DNA from: an uncultured Lachnospiraceae bacterium
GTDB taxonomy: Bacteria; Bacillota; Clostridia; Lachnospirales; Lachnospiraceae
DNA: 64,000 bases
Direction: 5' to 3'
NCBI GenBank assembly: GCA_910577015.1
Contig: CAJTKU010000001.1
Span: forward strand, 1 to 64,000
Position 1 is the first letter of the stretch. Each line of letters starts with the position of its first letter. The position numbers were made by a program, and so were the translations under genes. This document shows positions 24,201 to 31,391 of the stretch, in pieces. The notes beneath the pieces are model-generated. The model had not been told where the DNA came from. It did not search any database and saw nothing but the letters and a program-made list of their open reading frames with translations.

Positions 24201-25631
24201 ATGGAAAATAAAAATTTATGGGAAACCTATGACGCAAAACAATTAAAAGAACTGGAGAAAATTTCCGGTGAGTACAGGAAGTTTCTGGACAATGGCAAGA
24301 CGGAAAGGGAATGTATCGACACCATCGTAAACCTTCTGGAAAAAGAAGGTTATATGGAACTGGAAAAAGCGGTGAAGGAAGGAGTGGATTTGACGGCCGG
24401 GGATAAAGTCTATTCCGTATGGATGAACAAATCCATTGCCATTTACCGCCTTGGGGAAAAGCCGTTGTCGGAAGGCATGAATATTCTGGGAGCCCATATT
24501 GACTCTCCCAGGATTGACGTAAAGCAGAATCCTCTGTATGAAGACGCGGATTTTGCCTATCTTGACACCCATTATTACGGCGGCGTCAAGAAGTACCAGT
24601 GGGTGACCCTTCCCCTTGCCCTTCACGGCGTTATCGTCAAAAAAGACGGTACGACGGTGGAAATCAATATCGGGGAAGAAGACGATGAGCCCGTATTCTT
24701 TATTTCGGATTTGTTGATTCATCTGGCGGCCGAACAGTTGGAGAAAAAAGCGGCTAAGGTTATCGAAGGGGAAGCCCTTGACCTTATTGTAGGAAACAAA
24801 CCGCTTTTATTCGGGAAAAAGAAAGCGGAAGAGGAAAAAGACGAAAAGAAAGAGAAGGCAAAAGAAGCCGTTAAAGCCGGTGTGCTTGATATATTAAAAC
24901 ATACCTATGGCGTGGAAGAGGAGGATTTCATCTCCGCTGAGCTTGAGATTGTTCCTGCAGGAAAAGCCAGGGAAGCCGGATTTGACAGAAGCATGATTTT
25001 AGCATACGGGCAGGATGACAGGGTATGCGCCTTTACTTCCCTGAAAGCCATGCTGGATACCAAAAAGACGTCCAGAACCGTATGCTGCATTCTGGTGGAT
25101 AAAGAGGAAGTCGGCTCCGTCGGGGCGACAGGGATGCAGTCAAAATTCTTTGAAAACAGCCTTGCAGAATTGATGGCTCTTTGCGGCGAATACAGTGAAC
25201 TGAACATCAGAAGGTGTCTTGCGCATTCCTGTATGCTTTCTTCCGATGTGAGCGCCGGGTTCGACCCTTCTTTTGCATCTTATTTTGAAAAAAAGAACAG
25301 TGCGTTCCTCGGCAGGGGTATGGTATTTAACAAATTTACGGGTGCAAGGGGAAAATCAGGCTCCAATGACGCCAATGCGGAGTATATGGCGCATATCCGG
25401 GAGATTTTTGACAAAAAGGGCGTTCAGTTCCAGACGGCGGAACTGGGAAAAGTGGATGTGGGAGGAGGCGGCACCATCGCCTATATTCTGGCATTGTATG
25501 GCATGAATGTGATTGACAGCGGTGTGGCTGTGCTGAATATGCACGCACCGTGGGAAGCTACCAGCAAAGCAGATATCTATGAAGCCTACCGCGGATATAA
25601 GGCATTTATAGAAGGGGCATGTTTATCATGA
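24201..25631 (+). CDS. M18-family aminopeptidase
   Basis: This 476-residue cytoplasmic metallopeptidase is related to aspartyl aminopeptidase/ApeA. Metal-site motifs are visible in LGAHIDSPRID, DKEEVGSVGATGMQS, HSCMLSSDVSAG and the late VLNMHAPWE. A charged insertion (about 210-230, rich in K and E) is present. It lies 12 nt after pheT and overlaps the queA start, so it is probably in the same transcript. Confidence 0.9.
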   Translation: MENKNLWETYDAKQLKELEKISGEYRKFLDNGKTERECIDTIVNLLEKEGYMELEKAVKEGVDLTAGDKVYSVWMNKSIAIYRLGEKPLSEGMNILGAHIDSPRIDVKQNPLYEDADFAYLDTHYYGGVKKYQWVTLPLALHGVIVKKDGTTVEINIGEEDDEPVFFISDLLIHLAAEQLEKKAAKVIEGEALDLIVGNKPLLFGKKKAEEEKDEKKEKAKEAVKAGVLDILKHTYGVEEEDFISAELEIVPAGKAREAGFDRSMILAYGQDDRVCAFTSLKAMLDTKKTSRTVCCILVDKEEVGSVGATGMQSKFFENSLAELMALCGEYSELNIRRCLAHSCMLSSDVSAGFDPSFASYFEKKNSAFLGRGMVFNKFTGARGKSGSNDANAEYMAHIREIFDKKGVQFQTAELGKVDVGGGGTIAYILALYGMNVIDSGVAVLNMHAPWEATSKADIYEAYRGYKAFIEGACLS

Positions 25632-26662
25632 CGGAATTGAAAAAATCCGATTTCTATTTTGATTTGCCTAAGGAACTGATTGCACAGGCCCCCCTGGAGG
25701 AGCGTTCTTCCTCCAGGCTTCTTGTGCTGGATAAAAAAAGCGGAAAAACAGAGCATCATGTCTTTAGGGACATTTTGCAGTATCTGCAGCCCGGGGACTG
25801 TCTGGTTTTAAATAACACCAAAGTGATTCCGGCAAGGCTTTTAGGACAGAAAGCGGACACGGGGGCAGCGGTTGAAGTGCTGCTTTTGAAACGGAAGGAC
25901 AATGATACATGGGAAACGCTGGTGAAGCCCGGTAAGAAATGCAAGCCGGGGACTTCGCTTGTATTTGGGGACGGGTTATTGCACGCAGAAGTGCTGGAAA
26001 CCTTGGAAGAAGGAAACAGGCTGGTTCACTTTACCTATGAGGGCATATTTGAAGAGATTCTGGACAAGCTGGGAGAGATGCCCCTCCCCCCATACATAAC
26101 CCACAAGTTACAGGATAAAAACCGTTATCAGACAGTGTATGCGAAATATGAGGGAAGTGCGGCAGCGCCTACGGCAGGACTGCACTTTACGAAAGAACTG
26201 CTGGAGGAGATAGAAGCAAAAGGCGTGGAGATTGCCTATGTAACACTACATGTAGGACTTGGCACCTTCCGTCCGGTCAAAGCAGATAATATATTGGAGC
26301 ATCATATGCATGAGGAGTTTTATCAGATAACGGGGGAAGCAGCGGAAAAAATCAATGCGGCAAAGAAAAACGGAAAAAGAATCGTCTGTGTGGGAACCAC
26401 AAGCTGCAGGACGGTGGAGAGCGCGGCGGGAGAAGACGGACTGGTGCAGGAAGGCTGCGGCAGCACGGAAATCTTTATCTATCCGGGTTACCGTTTTAAA
26501 GCGCTGGACGCACTGATTACCAATTTTCACCTTCCCGAATCCACCCTTGTCATGCTGGTGAGCGCGCTGGCAGGCAGGGAACAGGTACTGGATGCTTACA
26601 AGGAAGCCATATCTGAAAAATACCGGTTCTTTTCCTTTGGGGATGCGATGTTTATTCAATAG
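25628..26662 (+). CDS. queA: tRNA preQ1(34) S-adenosylmethionine ribosyltransferase-isomerase
   Basis: This 344-residue enzyme adds the cyclopentane-ring precursor to preQ1 at the tRNA wobble position during queuosine synthesis. Family motifs are FDLPKELIAQAPLEERSSSRL, GDCLVLNNTKVIPARL, GSAAAPTAGLHFT and the late ITNFHLPESTLVMLVSALAG. The start ATG overlaps the previous stop (ATGA), with GAAGGGG 10 nt upstream; an earlier ATG at 25619 has no room for a ribosome site. tgt and the other que genes are not in the window. Confidence 0.95.
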   Translation: MTELKKSDFYFDLPKELIAQAPLEERSSSRLLVLDKKSGKTEHHVFRDILQYLQPGDCLVLNNTKVIPARLLGQKADTGAAVEVLLLKRKDNDTWETLVKPGKKCKPGTSLVFGDGLLHAEVLETLEEGNRLVHFTYEGIFEEILDKLGEMPLPPYITHKLQDKNRYQTVYAKYEGSAAAPTAGLHFTKELLEEIEAKGVEIAYVTLHVGLGTFRPVKADNILEHHMHEEFYQITGEAAEKINAAKKNGKRIVCVGTTSCRTVESAAGEDGLVQEGCGSTEIFIYPGYRFKALDALITNFHLPESTLVMLVSALAGREQVLDAYKEAISEKYRFFSFGDAMFIQ

Positions 26663-26686
26663 AAGTTCGCTTTAGGTGCATATATA

Positions 26687-27118
26687 ATGAAAAATTCAGA
26701 TATCCTTGTTAATCTGCTTATTGCGGATATAGAAAATAAGACGATTCTCGAAGCAGCCTGTGGGGCGGCTGATTTTTCTGTTTCTGCATCGGCCTATTCT
26801 GATAGTGTTTATTGTATTGATATTGATGCCGGAAGACTGGACAGCAAACTTGCTGAGAAATTGCATTTTCAAATTATGGATGCATCCAAAATGGATTATG
26901 CTGATGAAACATTTGATACAGTTATTCTATACAATGCCTTTTTTCACATTCAGTCTCAATGGATTGAGATTGAGCGGGAATGCAAACGGGTTTTAAAAGC
27001 AGAAGGCGTTATTTATGTTGTGGGGACATGGAAATTGGATGTGCATAAAATGATGGATGTCTTTGGTGATAAAGCAAAATGGCGAAATCAATTTCTGATT
27101 GTGGAAATAAGAAAATAA
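26687..27118 (+). CDS. Short class I SAM-dependent methyltransferase-like protein
   Basis: This 143-residue protein has a Rossmann methyltransferase core: motif I ILEAACGAADFS, an acidic end of strand 2 (CIDIDAG), DASKMDYADETFDTVIL, and YNAFFHI. It ends soon after strand 5 (VIYVVGTWKLD), well short of the usual 200 or more residues, so it may be truncated or minimal. Its bases are clearly more AT-rich than those of queA or PilZ, and it shares this with the next gene, which suggests a small acquired cassette. The ribosome site is weak (TTAGGTG). The substrate is unknown, and it could be a decaying gene. Confidence 0.6.
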   Translation: MKNSDILVNLLIADIENKTILEAACGAADFSVSASAYSDSVYCIDIDAGRLDSKLAEKLHFQIMDASKMDYADETFDTVILYNAFFHIQSQWIEIERECKRVLKAEGVIYVVGTWKLDVHKMMDVFGDKAKWRNQFLIVEIRK

Positions 27119-27174
27119 AAATGACAGGAAATTTCTATATTCCTGTATTTCTAGTGAAAGGAGGAGGCTGAGCA

Positions 27175-28068
27175 TTGAAGGAAAGTAAAGCCTGTCAGTT
27201 ATTTGAAACTGTAATGAAGGAAAAGGCTTATAATATGGAGCGATGCGGTATGGGAATTGGAAATTATGTTTTTATTGTTGTTACGGCTTCCTCTAAATAT
27301 ATTTTGAGATGCTCTAATGAGAAAAATGCATATGATGACACAATTCATTGGTTATCAGAACTGAAGACATGCGATATTCCTATTCCGAAGGTTCTGGCTT
27401 CTGGCAGATTAGAAATTTATGAATATTTGATTCTTTCCTATGCAGAGGGAAAAGATATAGGTGATATTTATCGTTGGTTGACTGATGAAGAGAAAAGACA
27501 GATAGCTAAAGAAGTTGTGAATATACAAAAAAGCGTATCAAAATTAAGGACGGACGTTCCTTTGGACTGGAACTGGAATACATTTGTTGATAGAATGTTA
27601 AATCGTGCATATAAATTGATTTCTGTAAACCATTATTTTGATGTGTCTAAAGTGGATGAAATCAGGCAAATGCAAAAGGAATTACAGGATTATATGATTT
27701 CAGTCAAACCGACACCTTATCTTGATGATATCAGCACAAAAAATCTATTAATAGATAATGGTCATGTATCATGTGTAATAGACATTGATTGGATGGGACA
27801 TGGAGACATACTGACTTTTGCCGCAATGACAAAAGTGGCTTTGCTAAATATGAAACTTGATACGAAATATGTTGATTATTTATTAGAGGAACTACATACA
27901 AGTGAAGAACAAAACAAAGCATTCATTTTTTACTGCTTGCTCTATTGCGTAGACTTTATGGGAGAAAGGGGAACACAATTTCTTGATAAAGTTATTCCTG
28001 TTAACCGAGAAATAATAGACAGACTGAATGATATTTATGATGAGTTAATGAATCAGTGGGAAATGTAA
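27175..28068 (+). CDS. APH-fold phosphotransferase (aminoglycoside/choline kinase-like)
   Basis: This 297-residue protein has an APH/choline kinase fold: a nucleotide-binding N-lobe with YILRCSNEKNAYDD, a hinge near YLILSYAEGKDIGD, and a catalytic region LDDISTKNLLIDNG followed by CVIDIDWMGHGD. The usual HGDxxxxN reads as L-D-D-x-x-x-x-N, keeping the Asp and Asn but not the His. The start is TTG 27175 behind a very strong GGAGGAGG. It is AT-rich like the methyltransferase before it. The substrate could be an antibiotic, a sugar or a small metabolite; resistance is not shown. Confidence 0.65.
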   Translation: MKESKACQLFETVMKEKAYNMERCGMGIGNYVFIVVTASSKYILRCSNEKNAYDDTIHWLSELKTCDIPIPKVLASGRLEIYEYLILSYAEGKDIGDIYRWLTDEEKRQIAKEVVNIQKSVSKLRTDVPLDWNWNTFVDRMLNRAYKLISVNHYFDVSKVDEIRQMQKELQDYMISVKPTPYLDDISTKNLLIDNGHVSCVIDIDWMGHGDILTFAAMTKVALLNMKLDTKYVDYLLEELHTSEEQNKAFIFYCLLYCVDFMGERGTQFLDKVIPVNREIIDRLNDIYDELMNQWEM

Positions 28069-28070
28069 CA

Positions 28071-28099
28071 TTTACTTTTCATCCTTTTTTTGGTATACT
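28071..28099 (+). promoter_or_regulatory. Promoter of the PilZ-VanZ operon
   Basis: TTTACT (28071-28076), a 17-bp spacer and TATACT (28094-28099) begin 2 bp after the kinase stop codon. The leader is about 65 nt. Confidence 0.7.
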
Positions 28100-28172
28100 G
28101 TCTAAGGGTATGAAAACATCATAAGAGAAGAGAAACAAAGCGGATGTCAATTATCCGGGGAAAGGTGGACTT

Positions 28173-28505
28173 ATGGAGGAGAGAAGAAGAGCGAGGAGAA
28201 CACAACTTCAATCCAGAATTGTAGTAAAACGTCTGGATGGAGGGGGAAGTGAAGAGGTAGGTATCGATGTGCTGGATGTATCCAAATCCGGGGTTGGATT
28301 TACCTGTGACAAGGCGCTGACCATCGGTGCAATCTATGAATCTTATCTGACAATCTGGACCAAAGAGGTTTTACATGCCATATTGGAGATTGTAAGAATC
28401 GAGAAAAAGGAAAATACGATTTCTTACGGCGCAATTTTTGTGGGAATGCCGGAGATGGATGCTTCAAGAATCGAAGTGTACCAGATGGTGGAAGACAACC
28501 GATAA
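28173..28505 (+). CDS. PilZ-domain protein (c-di-GMP binding)
   Basis: This 110-residue stand-alone PilZ domain has the N-terminal arginine cluster (ERRRARR) and D-V-S-K-S-G (DxSxxG), the two parts that contact cyclic di-GMP. It probably relays c-di-GMP level to a partner protein. The VanZ-like gene follows one base after its stop, suggesting co-translation. No flagellar or cellulose genes are nearby to indicate the target. Confidence 0.85.
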   Translation: MEERRRARRTQLQSRIVVKRLDGGGSEEVGIDVLDVSKSGVGFTCDKALTIGAIYESYLTIWTKEVLHAILEIVRIEKKENTISYGAIFVGMPEMDASRIEVYQMVEDNR

Positions 28506-28506
28506 G

Positions 28507-29022
28507 ATGGGGAAAAAGGAAAAACGCATTATTTCCCTGGTTTCGGGTGTTTTGCTGATAATTTTATATATTACCATATTTTTGTTTTCGGAGCAGGACG
28601 GGGAAACATCGGGGATTGTCAGTTTCAGTCTTACAAAATATGGCGCCGGGCTTTGGAATAAATTGACAGGTGGACATCTGACGCAGGCAATGTTGGAGGA
28701 AATGGCGGTTTATTTTGAACATCCGCTTAGAAAAGCCGCCCACTTTATGGAATATGCCGTGATGGGTATACTGGTGTATAATGTTTTGTATTGCCGTGTG
28801 GCGGTTAGAAGGAAGTATTTATCAGCGGTACTGTGGGTTCTTTTATCGGCAGCGGCAGACGAATGGCACCAATATTTCATTCCGGGCAGGTGGGCAAGTG
28901 TGGCAGATGTAATGCTGGATACTGCGGGAGGTATGACAGGTGCATTTTTGGCCGCATGGGGTTTACGTCATGCAGTAAAAGTTCGGAATAGAAAAGAGAA
29001 GAATATAAATAAGGACGCCTAG
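28507..29022 (+). CDS. VanZ-family membrane protein
   Basis: This 171-residue protein has about four membrane segments and the VanZ-like signature: RKAAHFMEYAVMGIL, then DEWHQYFIPGRWASVADVMLD. The VanZ family is named after a teicoplanin-resistance factor, but most members have no known role. The start directly follows the PilZ stop. The stop codon lies in the loop of the downstream terminator. Confidence 0.82.
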   Translation: MGKKEKRIISLVSGVLLIILYITIFLFSEQDGETSGIVSFSLTKYGAGLWNKLTGGHLTQAMLEEMAVYFEHPLRKAAHFMEYAVMGILVYNVLYCRVAVRRKYLSAVLWVLLSAAADEWHQYFIPGRWASVADVMLDTAGGMTGAFLAAWGLRHAVKVRNRKEKNINKDA

Positions 29023-29034
29023 GCGTCCTTATTT
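29007..29034. terminator. Palindromic bidirectional terminator holding both stop codons
   Basis: AAATAAGGACGCCT (29007-29020) is followed at once by its exact reverse complement (29021-29034). The TAG of the VanZ gene (29020-29022) is in the loop and the TAA of tyrA (29029-29031, minus strand) is in the stem. Confidence 0.9.
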
Positions 29035-30120
29035 TACTGTCAATCCTTCCAGGGAAAGAAGGTTTTTTGCCAGCATTACGGCATTTTCTTCATAAAATTC
29101 TATCCGCATGGCTCCCTCTGCGGCTTCCCTGTTGTGGACAATCCCTATATTTTTAATGCTGATGCCGTTCTTGGCCAAAAGAGAAACGACAAAGGCAAGG
29201 GCGCCGGGTTTGTCGGCAATATCCACTGTCATGTCATAGATTCGTTTGATGGGACCGCTGGAAGCGTTGATGAACGATTCCCGGTAAGTACGCGCCGAAT
29301 CAAACAATCCGTAAAGCGCATCCGCATCACGGCAGTCCAGCGCATCCTTTGTTTTTGTAAGAATGTCAATGTATACCGAGAGCAGCCGTGATATATTGTC
29401 GCCGTTTGTCAGACAGATTTGCTGCCACATGACGGGGGAAGAGGAGGCAATACGGGTAATATCCTTGAAGCCCCCGGCGGCAATCATTTTCATAATGCCG
29501 TCTTTAGAGTCGGATTCCCTTACAAGGTTCACCAGGCAGGAAGCGATGAGATGGGGCAGGTGGCTGACTCCGGCGGTGACAAAATCGTGCTGTTCATAAG
29601 ACAGCACCAGCGGAATAGCGCCCATTTTCCGAACCAAAGCCTGATAATCCGTTAATTTATCGATGTCAGTTTCAACGGAAGGCGTCAGAATGTAATAGGC
29701 ATTCTGTAAAAGAAGCGCCTTGGCGTTTTGATAGCCAATCCGTTCGCTGCCTGCCATGGGATGTCCGCCGATAAACTGACGGGAAAGACCCGCTACGGCA
29801 ACGTACTTATGAGTGGTAGTTTTAACGCTTCCTACATCTGTCAGAATGCAGGAAGGGGATAAAACCTTTTTGACGGCGGTCAGGTTCTCATCGTTGCAGG
29901 AAACCGGCGCGCACAAAAAAATATAGTCGCAGGAAGAAAAGGTTTCGTCAATACGGGAAACTGCCACGTCGGCAATCCCTTCTGTACGGGCAAGCGAGAG
30001 AGTATCCTGATTAACATCATATGCAATAATTTTTATGGAAGAATCGGCGGCCTTTAAAGCCTTTGCAATAGAGCCGCCAATCAGTCCCAGACCGATAAAG
30101 CCACAGGTAAGACCGGACAT
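29029..30120 (-). CDS. tyrA: Prephenate dehydrogenase with C-terminal ACT domain
   Basis: This 363-residue enzyme oxidatively decarboxylates prephenate to 4-hydroxyphenylpyruvate for tyrosine. The NAD-binding GLGLIGGSIAKAL, the substrate-site GGHPMAGSERIGY and SHLPHLIASCLVN match the family. An ACT domain (about 290-363, starting DMTVDIADKPGALA) probably binds tyrosine for feedback control. It lies 10 nt after the DAHP synthase gene on the same strand, so the two form an aromatic operon driven from the aroF promoter. Confidence 0.94.
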   Translation of the reverse strand: MSGLTCGFIGLGLIGGSIAKALKAADSSIKIIAYDVNQDTLSLARTEGIADVAVSRIDETFSSCDYIFLCAPVSCNDENLTAVKKVLSPSCILTDVGSVKTTTHKYVAVAGLSRQFIGGHPMAGSERIGYQNAKALLLQNAYYILTPSVETDIDKLTDYQALVRKMGAIPLVLSYEQHDFVTAGVSHLPHLIASCLVNLVRESDSKDGIMKMIAAGGFKDITRIASSSPVMWQQICLTNGDNISRLLSVYIDILTKTKDALDCRDADALYGLFDSARTYRESFINASSGPIKRIYDMTVDIADKPGALAFVVSLLAKNGISIKNIGIVHNREAAEGAMRIEFYEENAVMLAKNLLSLEGLTVK

Positions 30121-30130
30121 ATTTTACTCC

Positions 30131-31147
30131 TTATTGAAATGTTCTTCCCACTACAGTGCAGAAAGGCGCAAGCTCTTTCGTCAGGCTTTCAAACTTTTCA
30201 AAAGTCAGTGACTGCGGTCCGTCGGAAAGCGCGTGGGCAGGGTCGTTGTGTACTTCAATCATCAGGCCGTCAGCGCCGCTTGCAACGGCGGCCTTCGCCA
30301 TGGAAGGCACATATTTGTAGGCGCCTGTGGAGTGGGAAGGGTCTACAATAACAGGAAGGTGCGTTTTTTCCCTCAACACCGGAACTGCACTCAAATCCAG
30401 TGTATTGCGCGTTGCTGTTTCAAAAGTGCGGATACCCCGCTCGCAAAGCACCACATTGGGATTTCCCTCGGACATAATATACTCGGCAGCATTCAGCCAT
30501 TCCTCGATGGTGGCAGAAAGTCCCCTCTTTAAAAGAACGGGCAGACCGGAACGGCCAGCCTCCCGCAGCAGAATAAAATTCTGCATATTCCGTGCGCCAA
30601 TTTGAATCATATCCACATATTTTACCGCAGCTTCTATGGCTTCCATGCTTACAACCTCACAGATAGTGGAAAGCCCCGTTTCTGCTTTGGCTTCCTGCAT
30701 ATAACGCAGGCCTTCTTCCTCCAGTCCCTGAAAAGAATACGGTGAAGTACGGGGCTTATACGCGCCGCCGCGCAGAATGGTGGCCCCGGCTTTTTTGACG
30801 GCGTGGGCAATGGCGAAAAGCTGTTCCCTGGTTTCCACAGCGCAGGGGCCTGCCATGATGGTCAGATTGCCCGGACCTATGGAGGTATTACCCACCTTTA
30901 CAACGGAAGCATCCGGATGAAATTTTTTGTTGGATAGTTTATAGCTCTCCGTAACAGGCAGGATGCGCTCCACATCTTTGTAGATGGCAAGGTTTTCAGT
31001 GGAAAGACGTGATTTGTCCCCCACCATGCCGATGATGGTAACCTCCTCGCCTTTGGATAAATGAGCGGTTAATCCGTTATTCTCAATATAAGTTACAACT
31101 GCCTTGACGCTTTCCTCGGCAGCGCCCGGTTTCATTACAACTATCAT
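30131..31147 (-). CDS. aroF: 3-deoxy-7-phosphoheptulonate (DAHP) synthase, AroA-I-beta type
   Basis: This 338-residue enzyme condenses PEP and erythrose-4-phosphate, the first step of aromatic synthesis. A small ferredoxin-like regulatory domain (about 1-70) precedes the TIM barrel with IMAGPCAVE, LRGGAYKPRTSPYSFQG and VDPSHSTG. That arrangement is the I-beta type seen in Thermotoga and Bacillus relatives. ATG 31147 (8 nt from GGAGG) is preferred over ATG 31153 (2 nt). Its promoter carries a 12-bp palindrome and lies next to an element B copy. Confidence 0.94.
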   Translation of the reverse strand: MIVVMKPGAAEESVKAVVTYIENNGLTAHLSKGEEVTIIGMVGDKSRLSTENLAIYKDVERILPVTESYKLSNKKFHPDASVVKVGNTSIGPGNLTIMAGPCAVETREQLFAIAHAVKKAGATILRGGAYKPRTSPYSFQGLEEEGLRYMQEAKAETGLSTICEVVSMEAIEAAVKYVDMIQIGARNMQNFILLREAGRSGLPVLLKRGLSATIEEWLNAAEYIMSEGNPNVVLCERGIRTFETATRNTLDLSAVPVLREKTHLPVIVDPSHSTGAYKYVPSMAKAAVASGADGLMIEVHNDPAHALSDGPQSLTFEKFESLTKELAPFCTVVGRTFQ

Positions 31148-31174
31148 AATCATATCCTCCTTTTGTTCATTGAC

Positions 31175-31203
31175 ATTCTAACACTTTAAAGTGCGAAAGT
31201 CAA
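31175..31203 (-). promoter_or_regulatory. Promoter of aroF-tyrA with palindromic spacer
   Basis: Read on the minus strand: TTGACT (31203-31198), a 17-bp spacer and TAGAAT (31180-31175). The spacer contains CACTTTAAAGTG (31182-31193), a perfect 12-bp palindrome that could be a repressor site. Confidence 0.8.
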
Positions 31204-31215
31204 CAAAGAAAATAC

Positions 31216-31256
31216 AGTTTCCGCATTTTGCATTGCGGCAGCCCCGGCGCGCAAAA
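31216..31256 (-). repeat. Element B, copy 2, upstream of the aroF promoter
   Basis: On the minus strand this reads like the copies at 96-135 and 50239-50289: a GC-rich loop, then GCAATGCAAAATGCGGAAACT. The end of the conserved GCAATGC (31236-31230) is 27 nt before the aroF -35 box. It lies between the divergent aroF and EF-G promoters. Confidence 0.75.
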
Positions 31257-31316
31257 CAGGATTTTGGGCTTTTCTCCGTTTTCTTAGAATTTTCTGTGCA
31301 AAATGCAGGATATAAC

Positions 31317-31345
31317 TTGTAAAGTGGTGAAAAATTTAGTAAAAT
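31317..31345 (+). promoter_or_regulatory. Promoter of the EF-G paralogue
   Basis: TTGTAA (31317-31322), a 17-bp spacer and TAAAAT (31340-31345) lie about 47 bp before the start codon. Confidence 0.7.
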
Positions 31346-31391
31346 ATACCCATGGTGTTTCCGAAAATACCGAGAAAGGATGTAGCAGATT

